NCBI GenBank assembly: GCA_003991915.1
Contig: RQTK01000175.1
Location: 565,520-629,519 of the forward strand
DNA: 64,000 nucleotides
Direction: 5' to 3'
From: Elysia chlorotica
Lineage: Eukaryota > Mollusca > Gastropoda > Plakobranchidae
A model generated the notes under the pieces. That model saw nothing but the letters and a program-made list of their open reading frames with translations, searched no databases and was not told the DNA's origin. This document shows positions 62,101 to 64,000 of the stretch, piece by piece (the stretch's first letter is position 1; the number at the start of each line of letters is the position of its first letter). A program made the translations under genes and the position numbers.

Positions 62101-63600
62101 ATGTATTCGTCTTCAATATCACCTTGATCTAATTATAAATTTAATCTTGAGATTTTCATTTGTAACTTTTATATCCAATATTTCCTACTTGTTTAACATC
62201 GGTGAAGTTTCCTTGTGTATGTAAAACTCTCATACAAACTCAGAAATCCAGAAGCAATACGACCAATTACTTACGGTTTCCGAAGACCTCTGTATCAAAA
62301 ATGTAAACCCATGAAAACGTTTCCATCCTATTTTATAATATTTATTGGTTAAAGATTCCCCAAAACAATGTGGTTAATATTAAAAAAAAAATGTATCAAT
62401 TTATGATGTCAATACATGCTACTGCAAGAAGCATATTTTAAATTAATTTCAAACCATATTGTACATAATTTACTGATACGATTTAATTTCTTTGATATAT
62501 TTTATTTTAATTCTTGATGTAATTTACAAATGTTTTACTTAAAAATAGACTCAATCAGACATTTTTTTTGGTTACTAATGGGATATTTTATAGATGAGAA
62601 AAGGTCAAAATTATTAATTTGAAAATTACAATAGACGTTTTAAAGATATGTCTAAAAGAATTTTCATTTCGATAAACACCATTTATAGTCACAACCGAAA
62701 AAGAAAAACATATTATTATAGATATACTCTGCATTATGGTGTAGATATTTAGCAGAAAGTGGCAACCAATCACATTTTTAAGAATCGACACAAAATCACA
62801 TTGGAACAAAATGACATTTTAGTACATGTTCCAACAATACGAACTTTCTTTTTTTTTTTTAAAGCAATCATTTCTAGGCTTAGTTCATTTGGTGATTGTA
62901 TGCTTAGCATTTTTCAAATGTATCTTTTTCATTTGTATATATTGGTTTAAATGTTATATATATTTTTAACGGCAACGATTGATCAAATTTGATGCGACGA
63001 AACACCCTTTTTGGAAACATTCTACAAATCTAGGTCATAACAAAGAGACACTTTCCTTGTTGCTTGTCCTTCGAAAAAAGTAGTAGTCTCTTCCACAGTG
63101 TCCAATTTTGTCCAAATTTTAAGGGATAGAATAGTATCATTTGTGCTAAACTTCGGCTAACGGAAGAGAAAATTTGTTTGCCTGAACATTTCTTTAAAAA
63201 TGATTACATTAGTTTACCATATCAACGTTGACTGGTTCAACCTTTTTGTGATGCAGATGATTATACGCTAGGGAAACAACTATTTTACACTATTTTAAAT
63301 GGTGCATTTATAAGGAACACATGTAATTATATTTTAGGTAGTGGGTCCTGAAAATGTTAAAACCCGGCCCATATCTACGGTCTCAATTACAAAAACAACA
63401 GGGGAAGTTAAATAACCCATTTCCGCCATCTCTTGGACCTTGCAGAAAACCGCTGTTCAAATACTGCTACGAGTGCGGGCGGTCCGTGGGCGTGCGTCTG
63501 GCGGCCTGCACCAGGTGTAAGGAGGTCTACTACTGCAGCAAGACCTGCAAGCTCAAGGCCTGGAACGCCAGGCACAAGGATGAGTGCATCAGGATTGGAG
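43531..63600 (+). CDS. ANKMY1: Ankyrin repeat and MYND domain protein (ANKMY1), 15 coding exons, 3' incomplete
   Basis: Coding exons are 43531-43738, 44120-44214, 44754-44900, 45123-45283, 46147-46834, 50422-51197, 52295-52466, 53117-53257, 53810-53911, 54980-55111, 55869-55976, 57355-57520, 60114-60315, 61222-61308 and 63446-63600; phases agree throughout, giving 1113 residues before the window ends. Residues 33-190 hold about six MORN repeats (YxGxFxxxxRHGxG). Ankyrin units occur near 395-470, 692-800 and 815-890, and a long acidic linker lies at about 560-620. A MYND zinc finger is at 1069-1109. MORN, then ankyrin, then MYND is the order known for ANKMY1. Its molecular role is poorly known; MYND fingers usually bind proline-rich partners. 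An in-frame TGA upstream supports the chosen ATG. Intron 9 has a GC donor. Confidence 0.93.
44120..44214 (+). CDS. ANKMY1: ANKMY1 exon 2 (MORN)
   Basis: 95 bp, acceptor TTCTTTAG and donor GAG|GTAAGG. It finishes MORN 2 and holds MORN 3 ([15 protein letters not shown]). Confidence 0.93.
44754..44900 (+). CDS. ANKMY1: ANKMY1 exon 3 (MORN)
   Basis: 147 bp, phase 0 to 0, acceptor ATCACAG and donor CAG|GTGAAC. It holds two MORN units, [15 protein letters not shown] and [15 protein letters not shown]. Confidence 0.93.
45123..45283 (+). CDS. ANKMY1: ANKMY1 exon 4
   Basis: 161 bp, acceptor TTTCAACAG and donor AA|GTGAGC. The last MORN-like unit ([11 protein letters not shown]) is followed by [12 protein letters not shown]. 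Confidence 0.92.
45888..46062 (-). pseudogene. LINE 3'-end relic in ANKMY1 intron 4
   Basis: On the minus strand one frame reads RGRRRISWI...NVE, then [11 protein letters not shown] and IWKTMASNL, the pattern at the extreme C-terminus of many LINE ORF2 proteins. A TCAG tetranucleotide run (about 45890-45902) lies at the 3' end of the relic. Confidence 0.7.
46147..46834 (+). CDS. ANKMY1: ANKMY1 exon 5 (linker and first ankyrin unit)
   Basis: 688 bp, acceptor AAAACAG and donor TCG|GTAGTA. It encodes residues 204-433: a Pro/Ser-rich linker, an Ala-rich segment (EERAAAAAS), then [17 protein letters not shown], a classic ankyrin helix pair, and GHTALIGAS. Confidence 0.93.
46842..47112 (-). mobile_element. 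tRNA-derived SINE copy in ANKMY1 intron 5
   Basis: The minus-strand head reads TGGCTCAAGTAGTAGAGCG (an A-box very close to a real tRNA D-arm) and GGTTTGAAACC (B-box). The body shares GACATTAGTCTTGGAACC and TGACGTTAGACAC with the other copies. The tail is a run of GTTT/AAAC units at 46842-46890. It begins just eight bases after the exon 5 donor. Confidence 0.85.
47200..48080 (-). pseudogene. Decayed LINE reverse transcriptase in ANKMY1 intron 5
   Basis: On the minus strand, fragments in three frames appear in LINE order: AFDRVP (about 48020), a worn YADD box reading [13 protein letters not shown] (about 47720-47760), [17 protein letters not shown] (about 47540-47580), then [14 protein letters not shown] and LAWTISK (about 47360-47430). 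Stops and frameshifts are frequent, so the copy is dead. Sequence up to about 49250 may belong to it. Confidence 0.8.
50422..51197 (+). CDS. ANKMY1: ANKMY1 exon 6 (ankyrin, acidic linker)
   Basis: 776 bp, acceptor AAATTAG and donor CA|GTGAGT. It starts with [21 protein letters not shown] (ankyrin), continues with a basic Ser/Lys stretch, then a strongly acidic region ([22 protein letters not shown]), and ends [10 protein letters not shown]. Confidence 0.93.
51246..51416 (-). mobile_element. 5'-truncated SINE copy in ANKMY1 intron 6
   Basis: It carries the SINE body (AAACATCAACACTATGTAGG, CCAAGACTAACATCTCACA, TTTCAGCCGATCACATT) and a GTTT tail on the left, but lacks the tRNA-like head. Confidence 0.7.
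51788..52294. repeat. About 500-base pyrimidine tract running into a splice acceptor
   Basis: Almost all bases are C or T on the plus strand, as shifting CCCTCTCTC, TCCCATCTCT and CCTATCC units, ending in a C-run and TTTCCCAG, the acceptor of ANKMY1 exon 7. Near 51767 and 51918 a larger unit containing TTTTTGTTAATAAC is duplicated. Long chance open frames in this tract are not genes. Confidence 0.9.
52295..52466 (+). CDS. ANKMY1: ANKMY1 exon 7 (ankyrin)
   Basis: 172 bp, donor GAG|GTCAGT. It encodes residues 692-749, with [13 protein letters not shown] and [14 protein letters not shown], two ankyrin units. It is GC-rich compared with its surroundings. Confidence 0.93.
52467..52960. repeat. 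TCTGTC/TATGTCTAATGTATC minisatellite in ANKMY1 intron 7
   Basis: About 400 bases of imperfect tandem units (ATGTCTAATGTATCTTT with TGTCTGTCAG) start at the exon 7 donor, with a higher-order duplication (about 52550-52640 and 52735-52850). They turn into TCTG tetranucleotide repeats before 52960. Confidence 0.85.
52961..53060. repeat. GA/CA-rich simple repeat
   Basis: GAGAGACACACACACATACAC followed by AGAGACAG and GAGAGAGAGA units, just before exon 8. Confidence 0.85.
53117..53257 (+). CDS. ANKMY1: ANKMY1 exon 8 (ankyrin)
   Basis: 141 bp, phase 0 to 0, acceptor TTTTACAG and donor CTG|GTGGGT. It encodes [14 protein letters not shown] and [15 protein letters not shown]. Confidence 0.92.
53262..53455. 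repeat. Purine-rich (GAGA)n tract after exon 8
   Basis: GAGAGAGAGGGAG-type units on the plus strand occur within 20 bases of the exon 8 donor. With the pyrimidine tract upstream it makes this part of the gene unusually strand-asymmetric. Confidence 0.85.
53810..53911 (+). CDS. ANKMY1: ANKMY1 exon 9, with GC splice donor
   Basis: 102 bp, phase 0 to 0, acceptor TTTCTCAG. It encodes [16 protein letters not shown], an ankyrin unit. The donor is AAA|GCAAGT, GC instead of GT. The only nearby GT (AAGCAA|GTCTC) would shift the frame and give a stop at once in exon 10. Confidence 0.9.
54271..54562. repeat. 35-bp minisatellite, about eight copies
   Basis: A unit of ATTATGTACTGTAACCATA plus CACAATGATCCTAAAT is repeated head to tail with few changes in ANKMY1 intron 9. 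The units abut without spacers. Confidence 0.95.
54717..54738. repeat. (TA)n microsatellite
   Basis: About 10 TA units after a (CA)n stretch in ANKMY1 intron 9. Confidence 0.9.
54980..55111 (+). CDS. ANKMY1: ANKMY1 exon 10 (ankyrin)
   Basis: 132 bp, phase 0 to 0, acceptor CTTTGCCAG and donor [30 protein letters not shown] continues the ankyrin unit begun in exon 9, which fixes the GC donor. Confidence 0.92.
55709..55765. repeat. (AAT)n microsatellite
   Basis: About 18 uninterrupted trinucleotides in ANKMY1 intron 10; the poly-Asn open frame through it is not a gene. Confidence 0.95.
55869..55976 (+). CDS. ANKMY1: ANKMY1 exon 11
   Basis: 108 bp, phase 0 to 0, acceptor GTGTCCAG and donor CAG|GTTAGC. 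It encodes [18 protein letters not shown], the last clear ankyrin helix, and [12 protein letters not shown]. Confidence 0.92.
57355..57520 (+). CDS. ANKMY1: ANKMY1 exon 12
   Basis: 166 bp, acceptor TCCGCTAG and donor G|GTCAGT. It encodes [20 protein letters not shown] and a charged helix ([12 protein letters not shown]), probably coiled. Confidence 0.9.
57744..59112 (-). mobile_element. 5'-truncated LINE with open reverse-transcriptase frame and PHD-like finger
   Basis: The minus-strand frame is open for 429 codons from an internal Met at 59033 and continues upstream in frame to about 59112 ([10 protein letters not shown]...), where CAA repeats begin. From that Met: motif [10 protein letters not shown] (3-11), [11 protein letters not shown] (63-73) and YADD (94-97). 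Next comes a C4HC3 set, C151-C154, C165-C168, H176-C179 and C193-C196, spaced like a PHD finger. The tail is CRTRP-poor but has [10 protein letters not shown] near the end. The stop is followed by a short GAT repeat. The lack of stops suggests a recent insertion. It lies in ANKMY1 intron 12, antisense. It lacks endonuclease and is thus probably immobile by itself. Confidence 0.9.
59117..59245. repeat. (CAA)n-rich simple repeat at the LINE 5' junction
   Basis: Long CAA runs with CAAAAA and AGCAAC variants start where the LINE homology stops, so they mark the truncation point or the pre-existing target. Confidence 0.9.
60114..60315 (+). CDS. ANKMY1: ANKMY1 exon 13
   Basis: 202 bp, acceptor TTTGTAG and donor AG|GTAGGC. 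It encodes [18 protein letters not shown], then a Gln/Gly-rich stretch ending SGRTASAA, a flexible linker before the MYND finger. Confidence 0.88.
61222..61308 (+). CDS. ANKMY1: ANKMY1 exon 14 (87 bp, symmetric, Arg/Ser-rich)
   Basis: The acceptor is TTGCCCCAG and the donor AG|GTCAGA. It fits phase 2 on both sides, so it can be included or skipped without changing the frame. It encodes [20 protein letters not shown] and RSRSKTPVR. No other frame fits. It is less certain than the others because it is short and basic. Confidence 0.65.
63446..63600 (+). CDS. ANKMY1: ANKMY1 exon 15 (MYND zinc finger), gene continues
   Basis: 155 bp, acceptor GGACCTTGCAG and donor G|GTAACG. The eight zinc ligands are C1069, C1072, C1083, C1086, C1092, C1096, H1105 and C1109, spaced as in the MYND consensus. 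The flank reads [18 protein letters not shown]. An upstream Met at 63354 belongs to an open frame that runs through the acceptor and is not the start. Phase 1 at the end means another exon lies beyond the window. Confidence 0.93.
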
Positions 63601-63749
63601 GTAACGCGTCTTGCTGCCATAATCATTTTTACCATTAACATGTACCTCCTCCTCCTCATATTCGTACGTTCTGGTAGTCATCGTCATCTTCGTCCTCCTC
63701 TCTCCCAACTTGTCCTCCTCCCCCTACTTCTTCTTCCACAACTACTTGC

Positions 63750-63808
<59 letters not shown>

Positions 63809-64000
63809 CGATTATCATCATAACCATAATTATAACCACCATCATTATCCTCCTGATCCTACTTCTAGCCATTAACACAATAAAAATTATAATATTTTTA
63901 ACATGGGCAACAGTCTCTTAGGTTTCAATAAGAATTATGTACGAGACAGGGGGACATCTGAGCCCAATTGATCTATGGATGATTTGTACGTGCGTCTTAA
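63601..64000 (+). other. Start of ANKMY1 intron 15, with a CAT microsatellite
   Basis: No coding sequence is seen. A CAT trinucleotide run of about 59 bases (63750-63808) lies between pyrimidine-rich flanks. Confidence 0.8.
63750..63808. repeat. (CAT)n microsatellite
   Basis: About 19 uninterrupted trinucleotides; the poly-Ile and poly-Met frames through it are artefacts. Confidence 0.95.

Noticed and set aside
63354..63445. In-frame Met upstream of the MYND exon as a separate short gene
   Set aside because: The frame is open only over a short stretch, and the pyrimidine-rich acceptor at 63445 joins in correct phase to exon 14 (and to exon 13).

Overview
The window reads as nuclear DNA of an animal. 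Genes are split into many short exons joined by GT-AG introns. The DNA between them is AT-rich and full of simple repeats, tRNA-derived SINEs, decayed LINEs and a small TA-flanked inverted-repeat element. The proteins (PIN4, LAMP, ANKMY1) are of animal type, and the long AT-rich introns with this repeat mix suggest a lophotrochozoan, perhaps a gastropod mollusc. That placement is an inference; the sequence alone does not settle the genus.

Four genes can be followed exon by exon with reading phases that agree at every junction. (1) Minus strand, 2348-11651: a seven-exon gene for a 401-residue single-pass membrane protein with a lumenal JmjC/cupin-8 domain (2-oxoglutarate and iron dependent oxygenase type). 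(2) Plus strand, 14475-17762: a three-exon PIN4 gene (parvulin peptidyl-prolyl isomerase, 137 residues). (3) Minus strand, 21468-34868: a nine-exon LAMP gene (384 residues, lysosome-associated membrane glycoprotein), probably with a non-coding first exon near 39.7 kb beside two CACGTG boxes. (4) Plus strand, 43531 to beyond 63600: ANKMY1 (MORN repeats, ankyrin repeats, MYND zinc finger), fifteen coding exons, at least 1113 residues, running off the right edge.

Layout: genes 1 and 2 are head to head, genes 2 and 3 converge, and genes 3 and 4 are head to head across about 8.6 kb. The four genes share no obvious pathway.

The introns and spacers hold the mobile DNA. There is a fairly fresh 5'-truncated LINE whose reverse-transcriptase frame contains a PHD-like C4HC3 zinc finger (57.7-59.1 kb) and three decayed LINE pieces. 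There are at least five SINE copies, one with clear target-site duplications, all in the same orientation. There are also a TA-flanked miniature inverted-repeat element, a second inverted-repeat element, a two-copy dispersed family, several local duplications, a 35-bp minisatellite, and an intronic pyrimidine tract of about 500 bases ending at a splice acceptor.

I found no RNA genes, no CRISPR and no prokaryotic-style operon. I did not find a clear new biological system. The best leads are the membrane-anchored JmjC protein, the GC-AG intron and the symmetric 87-bp exon in ANKMY1, the CACGTG pair next to the putative LAMP first exon, and the LINE with the PHD-like finger.
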